Source of the DNA: an uncultured Pseudomonadota bacterium
GTDB lineage: Bacteria > Myxococcota_A > UBA796 > JAFGLY01
DNA: 46,989 nucleotides
Direction of reading: 5' to 3'
Assembly (NCBI GenBank): GCA_937912125.1
Contig: CALDOK010000207.1
Span: forward strand, 1 to 46,989
Shown here: positions 9,094 to 17,655 of the stretch, in pieces
Layout: each line of letters begins with the position of its first letter
Numbering within the stretch: position 1 is the first letter of the stretch
Position numbers and translations under genes: made by a program
Notes under the pieces: model-generated
Seen by the model: only the letters and a program-made list of their open reading frames with translations
What the model was told of the DNA's origin: nothing
The model's database searches: none

Positions 9094-10587
9094 ATGAGTC
9101 AGAGCCAACGAATCGCCACCCTCCTCGCCCTCGGCCTCGGCTGCGGCGCCTGCTCCAGCTACTCCATGAACGCGGAGCTGGGGGTGACCCAGGGAGGCTC
9201 CCAGGACATCCGCCTGGCCCGGGAGATCATCCAGGCCGGGGGCGTGCCCACCCAGGACTTCTTCACCGCCGAGGGCCTGTTCTCCGAGCACGATCTCCCC
9301 ATCGACGGCCCCGCCTGCGAGCGAGTCCTCTGTCCCAGGGCGGCCGCCTCCATGATCGACCCCGTGGACGGCTCGGGCCAGCAGCTGCTGATCCAGCTGG
9401 GCTTCGCCACCTCCATCGACGCGGACAGCTTCCAGCGCCGTCCCCTGAACCTGGCGGTGGTGGTGGACGTGAGCGGCTCCATGGGCGACGGCAAGCTCGA
9501 CGCGGTCAAGCTCGCCCTGAACACCATGGTGGACCAGCTGGACGAGGTGGACCAGGTGGCCCTGGTGGCCTTCGACGACGCAGCATGGATCGAGCTGTCC
9601 AAGACGACCATGGACGGGCCCGGCCGCCAGGACCTGCGCCAGGCCATCGAACACCTGCGCGACGACGGCAGCACCAACATCGAGGCCGGCCTGAACCTGG
9701 GCTACGGCGAGGTGGCCCCCGACGCCGCCATGCCCGGCTACGAGGACCGGGTGATGCTGTTCACCGACGCCCAGCCCAACACCGGCAACACGGGGCTGAA
9801 CACCTTCCTGGGCATGGCCCGCTACTACAGCCAGGCGGGCATCGGCCTGTCGGTCTTCGGCGTGGGCCTGGACCTGGGCAGCGAGCTGGCCTCGGAGGTC
9901 AGCCAGACCCGCGGCGGCAACTACTTCTACCTGGCCGACCAGGACGCCATCGCCCAGGTCTTCGACGAGGAGTTCGACTATATGGTCAGCCCCGTGGCCT
10001 ACGACCTCGAGGTGCTGGTCACCCCGCGCGCCGGCTGGTTGGTGGGCGACGCCTACGCCGCCCCCCTGGACGAGCAGGCGCGGGTGGTGGACTTCGGCGC
10101 CAGCACCCTGTTCCTGAGCAAGCGCAACGGGGGCATGGGGGTCACCCTGGTGGCCGACGACCGCATCCTGTCCATGGGCGACGATCCCGAGCCGACCGAG
10201 GAAGCACCCATGAGTCTGGCCCGCTTCCAGCTGCGCTACGAGACCGCCGACGACTTCGACCGCGTCCAGGACGAGCTCGAGGTCACCTGGACGGGTGGCA
10301 GCGTCATCATGGACCAGCTCGTCAACGCCGATGACCTGGGGGTCTACAAGATGGGCTCCCTGGTGGACGAGTTCCAGTCCCTGGAGCTGGGCGCCGCCTG
10401 GTGCGATGGGCATGCCTCCATGCCCGAGGCCCTGGAAGCCATCCATGAGACCGCCCTGCGCCTGCATGCCATCGCCGACCACCTGAACAGCCCTCAGCTC
10501 GAGGCCGAGGCCGTGCTCATGGAGCAGCTGGCCGGCAATGTCGCCGACGGCCCCAACAACTGCTGGTACGACGCCTATGGCTACTGA
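9094..10587 (+). CDS. Lipoprotein with von Willebrand factor A domain
   Basis: A 497-residue surface or periplasmic lipoprotein. The ATG at 9094 has GGAG 6 nt upstream. The signal peptide ends in GLGCGAC (lipid Cys about residue 20). The VWA domain spans ~118-300: its MIDAS motif DVSGSMG supplies D125, S127 and S129; the conserved Thr is in STNIEAGL and the later Asp in LFTDAQPN. A beta-rich C-terminal part (~310-430) resembles the VIT-less extension of YfbK-type proteins, ending in a helical, Cys-containing tail. VWA lipoproteins mediate metal-dependent protein binding in envelope assembly or surface adhesion. It is driven by the sigma-54 site just upstream and followed 4 nt later by a Cys-rich lipoprotein gene, a likely partner. 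Confidence 0.88.
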   Translation: MSQSQRIATLLALGLGCGACSSYSMNAELGVTQGGSQDIRLAREIIQAGGVPTQDFFTAEGLFSEHDLPIDGPACERVLCPRAAASMIDPVDGSGQQLLIQLGFATSIDADSFQRRPLNLAVVVDVSGSMGDGKLDAVKLALNTMVDQLDEVDQVALVAFDDAAWIELSKTTMDGPGRQDLRQAIEHLRDDGSTNIEAGLNLGYGEVAPDAAMPGYEDRVMLFTDAQPNTGNTGLNTFLGMARYYSQAGIGLSVFGVGLDLGSELASEVSQTRGGNYFYLADQDAIAQVFDEEFDYMVSPVAYDLEVLVTPRAGWLVGDAYAAPLDEQARVVDFGASTLFLSKRNGGMGVTLVADDRILSMGDDPEPTEEAPMSLARFQLRYETADDFDRVQDELEVTWTGGSVIMDQLVNADDLGVYKMGSLVDEFQSLELGAAWCDGHASMPEALEAIHETALRLHAIADHLNSPQLEAEAVLMEQLAGNVADGPNNCWYDAYGY

Positions 10588-10591
10588 GGCC

Positions 10592-10930
10592 ATGGGCGTG
10601 AGCGCTCGGTGGACGGCCAGAACCCGGGGTGGGCTGCTCGCCCTGCTCGCGATCCTCACGGCGGCCTGCGAGACCCCGAACATGGGCGAGCTCTGCGAGC
10701 GCAGCCAGCAGTGCCAGGGTGGCGGCGTGTGCCTGGCGGGCGCCTGCAGCGGCTATGAGTGCACCAGCGACGGCGACTGCAGCAACGCGCTGGTCTGCGG
10801 ATCCGTGGCGGGGATCCATGCCTGCATGACCGCCTGCGACTCGGACGCCGACTGCCCCGGCGAGCAGGCCTGCACCGAGGTGGATCGCAGCGCCACCACC
10901 GACGACGGCACAGCCTGGTACTGCATGTAG
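10592..10930 (+). CDS. Small cysteine-rich lipoprotein
   Basis: About 112 residues. The signal peptide ends in the lipobox ILTAAC. The mature part has about a dozen cysteines in the pattern C-x5-C-x5-C-x4-C..., with repeats CERSQQCQGGGVC, CTSDGDCSNALVC and CDSDADCPGEQAC, the disulfide-knotted short repeats common in myxobacterial surface proteins. It starts 4 nt after the VWA stop. Starts at ATG 10592 (GAGG only 2 nt upstream) or GTG 10598 (GAGG 8 nt upstream) are both possible; the signal peptide is intact in either. Function unknown; secretion with the VWA protein under sigma-54 control is the best inference. Confidence 0.75.
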   Translation: MGVSARWTARTRGGLLALLAILTAACETPNMGELCERSQQCQGGGVCLAGACSGYECTSDGDCSNALVCGSVAGIHACMTACDSDADCPGEQACTEVDRSATTDDGTAWYCM

Positions 10931-10943
10931 GCCCGAGCCCGGG

Positions 10944-11432
10944 CTATCCCTCGGCCTGCCTGGCGATCACGGCGGGGACCGCGGCGCCGTGCCGCTCCAT
11001 CAGCGGCATCAGCAGCGCATCCTCCGCCGCCGCATGCTCGAGCAGCCGGTCGATGGTGAGCTGAGCCCTGCGCACGATGGAGCGCTCCAGGGCTTCGTCG
11101 GCCCCCGGGGACGTCAGGCAGCCCAGGTCGCCGAGCAGGATCTCGATGCGCAGCCGCAGCTCGTCGTGATCGGAGATGAACGCCGCGAAGCGCTCCTCGA
11201 GCGTGGGCGACCCGCAGATCTCGAGGAGCGCCGGGAACAAGACGCGCTCCTCGTAGCGGAAGTGGTTCAGCACCTTGCTCCGGTAGAACCGCGCCAGGCG
11301 CTCGACGCGGCCAGGGGTCAGCAGCCCATGCGCGAACGCCGCCGAGGCTCGCATCTGCGACGCCCACTCGGAGATCTGGCCGTGTTGCTCGTCGAGAGGC
11401 TGCAGAGGATCGTGGGTTCCACCGTCCAACAT
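10944..11432 (-). CDS. Hemerythrin HHE-domain protein
   Basis: A 162-residue four-helix protein. The ATG at 11432 has a strong AGGAGG 4 nt upstream. Iron-ligand motifs run in order: H7 and H17 (HDPLQPLDEQH), then NHFRYEERVLFPAL (HxxxE), then DHDELRLRIE, then LEHAAAEDALLMPLME. This is the cation-binding HHE domain, which holds a di-iron centre binding O2, NO or reactive species; bacterial members act in oxygen/redox sensing or iron handling. There is no signal peptide, so it is cytoplasmic. It converges on the Cys-rich lipoprotein gene and follows the aminopeptidase gene's other end; no operon partner is evident. Confidence 0.87.
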   Translation of the reverse strand: MLDGGTHDPLQPLDEQHGQISEWASQMRASAAFAHGLLTPGRVERLARFYRSKVLNHFRYEERVLFPALLEICGSPTLEERFAAFISDHDELRLRIEILLGDLGCLTSPGADEALERSIVRRAQLTIDRLLEHAAAEDALLMPLMERHGAAVPAVIARQAEG

Positions 11433-11538
11433 GAGCCCTCCTGGGCGCGTGGTTGCACCCGGATCATGCCCCAGTCCGCCGCCGCTGGCGGCGTGAAGCA
11501 GCGCGGCTGTCTCTGTGCTCACTGATCCCGGTGAGGGG

Positions 11539-13311
11539 TCAGGCCTCGATGATGGCCTGCAGCCCACCCCGCGCAATGGGGTGGTAGACGTCCTTGGAGG
11601 CGGCGAAGATCTCACGAGCCAGGGGCTGAGTGGCGACGTCGCCCATCAGCGCCTTGTACAGAGGCTTGAGGTACTTCATGCGGCCGACGTGGCCCAGGAA
11701 AGCGCGCAAGCGATCGGTCGCCGGCTGCCAGCCGGAGGTGGCGGTGATGACCAGCCACTCGCAGAGGATCTCGGCGTTGCCCGAGGCGGTGAGGGCGAAC
11801 TGCTCGTCCAGCCAGGCCAGATCGGCCGCCGGCAAGGGACGGGGCAGCTGCTGCAGGTAGATCTGCCAGTGAGTGGCCGACCAAGCCCGGGCCGTCTCGG
11901 GGTCGGGGCGTCGACCTTCGGTGATGCCCCTGGCCAAGGCGCCCAGCTCGTCGAGCACCTCGGAGCTGAACACCGGCGCGCTGGCGGGCAGGCCGGGCTG
12001 GTGGATCCAAGTGGCCAGATCGACCTGATCGCGAAGCCCGGGGAGCTCGGCGTCCACGAAGGCCTCGAACTCGGCGGTGGTGATGCTGGTGAAGCTGAAG
12101 CGCGCGATGTAGCGCCTGACGAAGGCGTCGAAGGCCTCGCGGCCCAGGGTGCGCTCGAGCAGCGCCACCAGCAGGAAGCCCTTCTCGTAGGGCACCAAGG
12201 AGTAGATCTCGTCGGGATCGATGCCGGCCAGATCGGTCTCGAGGCAGGTGAAGGGGGAGTCCAGGCCGAAGCGCTGGAGCTCACCCTGCAGCCCGTGGGC
12301 CCCGATGGCCGCGGACAGGGCCATGGACTCCACGCCCTCGAGGCGCTCGAGGATGCGGCGCTCGGCCCACACCGTGAAGCCCTCGTTGAGCCAGAAGTCG
12401 TTCATGGTGGCGTTGGTGACCAGGTTGCCGGTCCAGGAGTGGGCCAGCTCGTGGGCCAACACGTTCACCAGGGAGCGGTCACCCGCCAGCAGGGTGGGGG
12501 TGAGGAAGGTGAGCCGCGGGTTCTCCATGCCGCCGTAGGGGAAGGCCGGGGGCATGACCAGGAAGTCGAAGCGATCCCACAGGTAGGGGCCGAACAGGGA
12601 CTCGGCGGCCTCGAGCATCTTCTCGGCGTCGGCGAACTCCCAGGCTGCGGCGTCCACGGTCGCCGGCTCGGCGTAGACCCGGGTGCGGGGCCCGATGTCC
12701 TTGGAGACCAGATCGCCCACGGCCAGGGCCACCAGGTAGCTGGGGATGACCTGCGGCATGTCGAAGGTCCAGCACACGGTGCCAGGGACATCGCCGGGCT
12801 GCTTCTCACCAGGGGCGGCAGACATCACCACGGCCAGGGCTTCGGGCACCTGCACGCGCGCGGTGTAGGAGATGCGGGCCCGGGGCGTGTCCTGGCAGGG
12901 CAGGATCGAGCGAGCGTGGATGGGCTGGCACTGGGAGAACAGGAAGGGCTGCTGCTTGCCGGCGGTGAGGGCGGGGTCGAGCCACTGCAGGGCGGAAGCG
13001 GTGGGGGAGGTGCGATAGCGGATGACCACGGTGCCGGTGGGAAGGACGCGACGCACCGTCAGCCTGGCTCCCAGGAAGCCCTCGGCATCGGCCAGGACGA
13101 ACTCCAGGGCGTCGCCCGCGCCGTCGGTGACCGACTCGATGGTGAGATCGCGGGTATCCAGATCCAGGGCGCCGTTGGCGGCTCGATCGAGCTTCAGCGT
13201 AGCGACGCCGTGGAGCACCTGGGCATCGAAGTCCACCCGCAGGGTCCAGTCGATGTGGGTGACGGTGCCCTGCTGCAGATCGGCGTAGGAGTGGGGGTCG
13301 AGCCTGGCCAT
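11539..13311 (-). CDS. M1-family aminopeptidase, leukotriene A4 hydrolase-like
   Basis: A 590-residue zinc metallopeptidase with the full M1 layout: N-terminal beta-saddle (~15-200), exopeptidase motif GGMEN (260-264), zinc site HELAH (287-291) with third ligand E310 (LNEGFT), catalytic Tyr region SLVPYEKG (~375), and a C-terminal helical (ARM-like) domain from ~455, which marks the LTA4-hydrolase subgroup. The first residues are not a signal peptide, so it is likely cytoplasmic. It should trim N-terminal residues from peptides. The ATG at 13311 is preceded by an AGGA. It reads away from the intergenic region that holds the sigma-54 promoter for the GspC-like gene. Confidence 0.93.
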   Translation of the reverse strand: MARLDPHSYADLQQGTVTHIDWTLRVDFDAQVLHGVATLKLDRAANGALDLDTRDLTIESVTDGAGDALEFVLADAEGFLGARLTVRRVLPTGTVVIRYRTSPTASALQWLDPALTAGKQQPFLFSQCQPIHARSILPCQDTPRARISYTARVQVPEALAVVMSAAPGEKQPGDVPGTVCWTFDMPQVIPSYLVALAVGDLVSKDIGPRTRVYAEPATVDAAAWEFADAEKMLEAAESLFGPYLWDRFDFLVMPPAFPYGGMENPRLTFLTPTLLAGDRSLVNVLAHELAHSWTGNLVTNATMNDFWLNEGFTVWAERRILERLEGVESMALSAAIGAHGLQGELQRFGLDSPFTCLETDLAGIDPDEIYSLVPYEKGFLLVALLERTLGREAFDAFVRRYIARFSFTSITTAEFEAFVDAELPGLRDQVDLATWIHQPGLPASAPVFSSEVLDELGALARGITEGRRPDPETARAWSATHWQIYLQQLPRPLPAADLAWLDEQFALTASGNAEILCEWLVITATSGWQPATDRLRAFLGHVGRMKYLKPLYKALMGDVATQPLAREIFAASKDVYHPIARGGLQAIIEA

Positions 13312-13644
13312 GGGAGTCCTCGGTGTGCGGGGGGGAGCGACGACCTAGGCGCGTACGGGGCCGGCGGCCAGGGGTAATGTCGCGGAAAGTGGGCTCTCGC
13401 ACGGTCCAGGCATGGCCGCGACCCGGACCTGTGTGCACGCGAACGCACCACTCACACCGGGGCCCAGCTCGATGACCCGACAGCCTGACGAGGTCCTGGG
13501 CCCCAGGATCTACTCCCGATGACATTCCGTCTGGAACCGTCGCACGCCCAGCGATGCAGTCCACCATGAAAGGCCCGTTATCGGCCGCAGCCCCCTGGCA
13601 CGGACCTTGCTTTACCCCTGAGTGCCCCAGCCCAGGAGCGTGCC
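13312..13644. other. 333-bp divergent intergenic region
   Basis: Lies between the divergent aminopeptidase and GspC-like genes. It holds the sigma-54 promoter at 13596-13610 and a GC-rich stretch without a convincing open frame. No activator-type dyad of high quality was seen, although an enhancer site would be expected 80-150 bp upstream of that promoter. Nothing else is supported. Confidence 0.6.
13596..13610 (+). promoter_or_regulatory. Sigma-54 (-24/-12) promoter for the GspC-like gene
   Basis: TGGCACGGACCTTGC is an exact TGGCAC-N5-TTGC match followed by TTT. The predicted start site is near 13622 and the coding start is 13645 with an AGGAG 6 nt upstream. It is the second exact sigma-54 site on the plus strand in under 5 kb. 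Confidence 0.78.
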
Positions 13645-14187
13645 ATGGCCCGTACCGAGACCACCGGACGACATCGACCCGGACCACGCAGGCTCCTGTT
13701 CCCCGCCGCCACGATGGCTGGCTTGGCTCTGGTCGCTTCCTTTGCAGCGACCCGCGTCATGGACAGGGTTCTGTCGGCACAGGGGGGGGAGGCTGTGGAA
13801 CCCCTGGCTGCGCTCGAGGGCATGGACACACACCGCGAGGCGACGCCTCGGCCGCTCTCGCGGGCGGACTACGCCAGCGCCATCCTGGGGCGGAACGTCT
13901 TCGACTCGCAGGGGCCGCTCGCGCCCGGCGTGGTCACCTCGCGCCCACTCACCTTCCCCATGAGCGACGCTCAGCTCATCGCCACCGTGGTGGTCGAGGA
14001 TCCCGACGCCAGCACCGCACTCATCGCCACGGGCCGCGGCGAAGCCATGCTCGTCCAGATCTACGGCATGGGGGATCTGCTGCAAGACGAGGGACGCATC
14101 ACCCGCATCGACCAGGGTCGCGTGACCCTGCACTCCCCTGTGGGCGAGGTGCAGCACCTGCTGCTGGGGATGCGGGCGGAGCTCTGA
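13645..14187 (+). CDS. GspC-like inner-membrane protein (type II secretion HR domain), orphan
   Basis: A 180-residue bitopic protein: basic N-terminus, one membrane segment (~19-37), a proline/charged linker with the signature ADYASAILGRNVF (~74-86), then a small beta domain (~108-178) with LIATVVVEDPDASTALIA, IYGMGDLL and RITRIDQGRVTLHS. This is the layout of the GspC homology region, which contacts the secretin GspD and recruits substrates. The C-terminal PDZ or coiled coil of full GspC is absent. No other secretion genes lie in the window. It may serve a distant system or be a regulator-like paralogue. Sigma-54 control sets it apart from housekeeping type II secretion. Confidence 0.72.
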   Translation: MARTETTGRHRPGPRRLLFPAATMAGLALVASFAATRVMDRVLSAQGGEAVEPLAALEGMDTHREATPRPLSRADYASAILGRNVFDSQGPLAPGVVTSRPLTFPMSDAQLIATVVVEDPDASTALIATGRGEAMLVQIYGMGDLLQDEGRITRIDQGRVTLHSPVGEVQHLLLGMRAEL

Positions 14188-14261
14188 GGGCCCCGCGATC
14201 CAAGGCAGCAGCGCCGCCGTAGACACAAACTCTGCGGATGCTGCAGCCGCGAGAGCCGGGC

Positions 14262-14267
14262 TATATT
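14262..14267 (+). promoter_or_regulatory. Putative -10 element (TATATT) close to the start codon
   Basis: TATATT stands out in GC-rich DNA and ends 9 nt before the ATG at 14277. No Shine-Dalgarno lies in that gap, so the transcript could be leaderless or nearly so. No good -35 is visible. Confidence 0.35.
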
Positions 14268-14276
14268 CAGCGCATC

Positions 14277-15926
14277 ATGATCTCAGCCTGCCGCCACCTT
14301 GGCTACTCCACGCTGTGCGCACTGCTCGCGGTCTCCTGGAGCGACGCCGCTGCAGCGCCTCTGGAGCCCATCCTGGACCAGCCCTCCGAGGGGGCCAGCG
14401 TGGGCGTGCCGCTGATCCTGCGGGCGCAGGTGGAGGACGATCAGGGGGCCGCCCTGGACGCCACCTTCCACCTGCGGCCCGCCGCCCCCCCCGTTGAGCC
14501 CTTCAGCCTGGTTGTACTGCCGGATACCCAGTTCTACGTCTACGACTCGACCTGGGAGCAATACGGCGAGGCCTTCCCCGCCCAGACCGCCTGGATCGCC
14601 CAGCAGCGCGAGGCCCTTGGCCTGGCCTTCGTCAGCCATGTGGGGGACATCGTCCAGACCTGGGATGTCGAGCTCGAGTGGGAGCGGGCGGCCGAGGCGA
14701 TGAGCCTCCTGGACGGCGTCATCCCCTACGGCATCGCCGCCGGCAACCACGACTGCGACTTCCAGGAGGCCGAGGACACAGGGACCTGGCCCTGCCTCTT
14801 CGACAGCTGGTTCCCGGTCTCGCGCTACGAGGACCAGCCCTGGTGGGGCGGCAGCTACGGGGACGACGGCGTCTACAGCAGCTACCAGCTCATCACCGCA
14901 GGCGGGCTCAAGCTGCTGATACTGCACCTGCGCTTCGCGCCGACGCCCGAAGACGTGGCCTGGGCAGCCGAGGTGATCCGGGCGCACCCGGGGCGCATGG
15001 TCATCGTGAGCACCCACATGTTCCTGGACGAGGACGGCGAGCGGCTGATCACCCGGGACCAGGACTCCGACGAGCTCTGGGAGGCCCTGGTCGCGCCCTT
15101 CCCCAATGTCTGGTTCGTGCTGGCGGGACATGTCTCCGGCGAGTCGCGCAGGAGAGACGAGGTCGCGGGACACCCCGTGCACCAGCTCATGGCCTGCTAC
15201 CAGACCATCGACGACACGGTCGGCGGAGATGGCTTCCTGCGCCTGATGCACTTCGAGCCTGACGCGGAGATCGTGCAGGTCGAGACCTACAGCCCCTGGC
15301 TGGACACCTGGCGTGACGCCGACAGCAGCTCCTTCGAGCTGGACTGGCCGCCCTTCCCCTTCGCCACCCACGAGGCCGACGAGCCGACCGCCAGCGGTGA
15401 CCACACCGAGCTGATCTGGGACGATCCCCTGACGGACGGGCGCTACGAGTGGTTCGTCAGCGTCCGCGACGCACAGGGCCGAGAGGCCCAGTCCGCCGAG
15501 GGGACCTTCACGCTGGACGCCACGCCCCCCACCGTCACCGTCGCCGCCGAACCCCAGGCCGGTCGCAGCTGGGTCGAGCTGGCCTGGTCCAGCAGCGAGC
15601 CTACGACCGCCAGCGTCGAGATCCTGGCGGCGTCAGGCCAGGCGAAGGACGCCTCCCTCGATGTCCTGGAGATCAAGGCCAGCGTGCGCCTCGAGGGGCT
15701 GGAGCCGGGGCAGAGCCACCAGGCCACCATCACGGTGTGGGATGCGGTCGGCAACCCGGCCTCGACCAGGGTGGACTTCGACACCCTCGCGGAGCCGGAG
15801 CCCCAGCCTGCGCCAGAGGGCTGCGAGGGATGTTCGGGGCGCCCCACCAGCCGGCCCTTCTCGACCCTGGGCACCCTGCTGCTGACGGCCCTGGCCGCGC
15901 TGGGCCGCCGACGGCGACGGGACTAG
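14277..15926 (+). CDS. Secreted metallophosphoesterase with MYXO-CTERM-like tail
   Basis: About 549 residues. A signal peptide (~1-27) is followed by a beta-sandwich segment. The calcineurin-like phosphoesterase domain (~75-340) shows LPDTQFY (Gln replaces the usual His, common in this subfamily), HVGDIVQ, AAGNHDCD, VSTHMF and LAGHVSGE, together supplying the di-metal site. Two fibronectin-III/Ig-like repeats follow (~360-520). The extreme C-terminus has GCEGCSG, a membrane segment and RRRRRD, the Cys-TM-Arg layout of the MYXO-CTERM sorting signal, so the protein is probably processed and anchored on the cell surface. It should hydrolyse a phosphate mono- or diester outside the cell. The start at 14277 gives an intact signal peptide; a leaderless transcript is possible. 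Its stop overlaps the convergent gene's stop. Confidence 0.87.
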   Translation: MISACRHLGYSTLCALLAVSWSDAAAAPLEPILDQPSEGASVGVPLILRAQVEDDQGAALDATFHLRPAAPPVEPFSLVVLPDTQFYVYDSTWEQYGEAFPAQTAWIAQQREALGLAFVSHVGDIVQTWDVELEWERAAEAMSLLDGVIPYGIAAGNHDCDFQEAEDTGTWPCLFDSWFPVSRYEDQPWWGGSYGDDGVYSSYQLITAGGLKLLILHLRFAPTPEDVAWAAEVIRAHPGRMVIVSTHMFLDEDGERLITRDQDSDELWEALVAPFPNVWFVLAGHVSGESRRRDEVAGHPVHQLMACYQTIDDTVGGDGFLRLMHFEPDAEIVQVETYSPWLDTWRDADSSSFELDWPPFPFATHEADEPTASGDHTELIWDDPLTDGRYEWFVSVRDAQGREAQSAEGTFTLDATPPTVTVAAEPQAGRSWVELAWSSSEPTTASVEILAASGQAKDASLDVLEIKASVRLEGLEPGQSHQATITVWDAVGNPASTRVDFDTLAEPEPQPAPEGCEGCSGRPTSRPFSTLGTLLLTALAALGRRRRRD

Positions 15927-16513
15927 CGGACCAGGGGCGTTCCACTGTGGTCCACCGCATCGGGCCAGTGTGCGGCCAGGTCCCTGCGCAGGGAGCGCGC
16001 CGCCCCGTGTTTCTTGCGGCGACTCATCAAGGCGGCCAGCTCGTAGCGGGCATAGGCCCCAACCTGCACCCCGTCGCCGTACACCGCGTCGGAGTGCTCC
16101 TCCACCGCGCGGCGCAGCCAGACCCCGGCCTGCTCGTCGGGGCTCCAGCGGCCCAGGTACAGCAGCGCGCAGCCCACGCGATTGCTGCCCGCATAGGCGG
16201 GATCGTTCACGATGGCCTCGAGGGCGACCAACCGCTCAGCGCTGTCGGCGGGCAGCGCCTTGGCCTCCTGGTAGCGCCCCTCGAGCTCCCGCACCGTGCC
16301 CAGCCCCAGGCGCTGCTCGTCGCGCTGCTGGCGGCGCTCGAACCAGGCCCGCGCATCGGCCGGTTCCTCGAGCCGCTCGAGCACCGCCAGCCGTGCCTCG
16401 AGCTGCTGGATGCGCTGCTCGAGGGCTGCATTGGGACCCAGGGACTGGCCGGTGCAGTGGACGAACGATCCCTGGGCCAGGGCCAGCAGCCAAGCGAAGA
16501 GGGTGGCGCGCAC
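15923..16513 (-). CDS. Exported coiled-coil/TPR-like protein
   Basis: About 196 residues. I chose GTG 16513 because GGAG lies 6 nt upstream and the hydrophobic leader begins at once (VRATLFAWLLALAQG, possible lipid Cys in FVHC); ATG 16558 is an alternative. Residues ~30-70 form a heptad-like coiled coil (LEQRIQQLEARLAVLERL), and the rest resembles two or three helical hairpins of TPR type (LERLV..., CALLYLGRW..., AYARYELAALMSR). No enzyme motif. The coiled coil followed by TPR-like hairpins is reminiscent of YbgF/CpoB, which sits with the Tol-Pal system, but no Tol-Pal genes are near. Its stop shares CTAG with the stop of the metallophosphoesterase gene. Confidence 0.7.
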   Translation of the reverse strand: MRATLFAWLLALAQGSFVHCTGQSLGPNAALEQRIQQLEARLAVLERLEEPADARAWFERRQQRDEQRLGLGTVRELEGRYQEAKALPADSAERLVALEAIVNDPAYAGSNRVGCALLYLGRWSPDEQAGVWLRRAVEEHSDAVYGDGVQVGAYARYELAALMSRRKKHGAARSLRRDLAAHWPDAVDHSGTPLVR

Positions 16514-16654
16514 GGGCAGCTCCAAGGGCGAGGACAACCTGAGCTTAGCGGCGGACATGGCCCGCCACGGTGGGCACCGCGGGAAGACGCCGAGGCTGCA
16601 CCCGGGCTGCACACCCGCTGCACCTCCGAAGGGCGAGCCCAGGATCGACGCCCG

Positions 16655-17647
16655 TCAGCCCTGCGCGCGGTACCAGGCCGCCAGCTTCTCCATGCCCTGA
16701 GCCGTGCTCACCCGGGGCGCGTAGCCCAGGTCTTCCCGCGTGGCGGTGAGGTCGTAGTGGTGGGAGGTGGACAGCTGCTTGGCCAGGAAGCGGGTCATGG
16801 GGGGCTCGTCGGCCAGGGGCAGGAGCTTCCAGGCCAGCTCCATCAGCCAGCCGACGGCGTAGGCCAGACCGGCCGGTAGATACGCCTCGCAGGGGGGCTG
16901 GCCCGCGGCCTTCAGGATGCCGTTGATGATGTCGGCGGCGGGCTCAGGCTCGTCGTTGGTGACGAAGTACGCCTGGCCCGCGCAGGCCGCATCGGGCTCC
17001 AGGCGCTCGGCGGCCAGGATGTGGGCGTCCACAGCGTTGTCGATGTAGCAGGCGTCCACCCGCTTGCCCGGGGCGGCCACCAGGCGCAGGCGACCGGCCC
17101 TGGAGCGCGCCACCAGCTTGGGCCCCAGGTTGGTGTCGCCGGGACCCCAGATGAGGTGGGGCCGGATGGCCACGGTGGAGAGCACGTCGCTGTTGGCCGC
17201 CAGCACCGCCCTCTCCGCGATGGCCTTGGTGGCCGGGTACGGCGCCTCGAAGTGGTCCGGGTAGGGCAGCGAGTTGTCCCCCCCCTCGATGTCGCCACCC
17301 GCATGGATGACCGAGGGGGTGGAGGTGTAGACCAGCTTGGGGATGCCGTGGGCCCGGCAGGCCGCCAGCACCGACGCGGTGCCGGTGACATTGGCGTCGT
17401 AGAAGTCCTTCTCCTTGCCCCAGACCCCGGCCTTGGCAGCCACATGGAAGACGACATCGCAGCCCGCAGCGGCGTCGATCACCCGGTGTACGTCGGTGAG
17501 ATCCACCCGCACCGTCTCGGCGCCCAGGGCGCGCAGCTCCGGGTAGTCACCCCGGGCGACGGAGACGACCTGGTGCCCCTGCTCGAGCAGGCGCCGCACG
17601 ATGGCTCCACCCAGGAAGCCGCCACCACCGGTCACGAGTACACGCAT
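16655..17647 (-). CDS. oleD: OleD: NADPH-dependent 2-alkyl-3-ketoacyl reductase
   Basis: A 330-residue extended short-chain dehydrogenase. The Rossmann motif GGGGFLGG is at 8-15 and the catalytic pair is in YPATK (~154-158), with the active-site Thr/Ser in YTSTPS. In olefin biosynthesis OleD reduces the 2-alkyl-3-keto acid made by OleA to the beta-hydroxy acid that OleC closes to a beta-lactone. It starts at ATG 17647, 8 nt after the oleC stop. It is the last gene of a four-gene operon in the order A-B-C-D, also found in other bacteria with this pathway. By sequence alone the family also contains sterol dehydrogenases (3-beta-HSD-like), but context settles the call. Confidence 0.93.
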   Translation of the reverse strand: MRVLVTGGGGFLGGAIVRRLLEQGHQVVSVARGDYPELRALGAETVRVDLTDVHRVIDAAAGCDVVFHVAAKAGVWGKEKDFYDANVTGTASVLAACRAHGIPKLVYTSTPSVIHAGGDIEGGDNSLPYPDHFEAPYPATKAIAERAVLAANSDVLSTVAIRPHLIWGPGDTNLGPKLVARSRAGRLRLVAAPGKRVDACYIDNAVDAHILAAERLEPDAACAGQAYFVTNDEPEPAADIINGILKAAGQPPCEAYLPAGLAYAVGWLMELAWKLLPLADEPPMTRFLAKQLSTSHHYDLTATREDLGYAPRVSTAQGMEKLAAWYRAQG

Positions 17648-17655
17648 GGGCAGCC

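Noticed and set aside
10931..10945. GCCCG...CGGGC hairpin between converging genes as a terminator
   Set aside because: Stem of only 5-6 bp with no U-run; GC-rich DNA makes such stems common.
11515..13377. Long open frame on the plus strand opposite the M1 aminopeptidase
   Set aside because: It lies antisense to a gene with full M1 motifs, is low-complexity (Gly/Gln/Val/His) and shows no domain; a GC-rich shadow.
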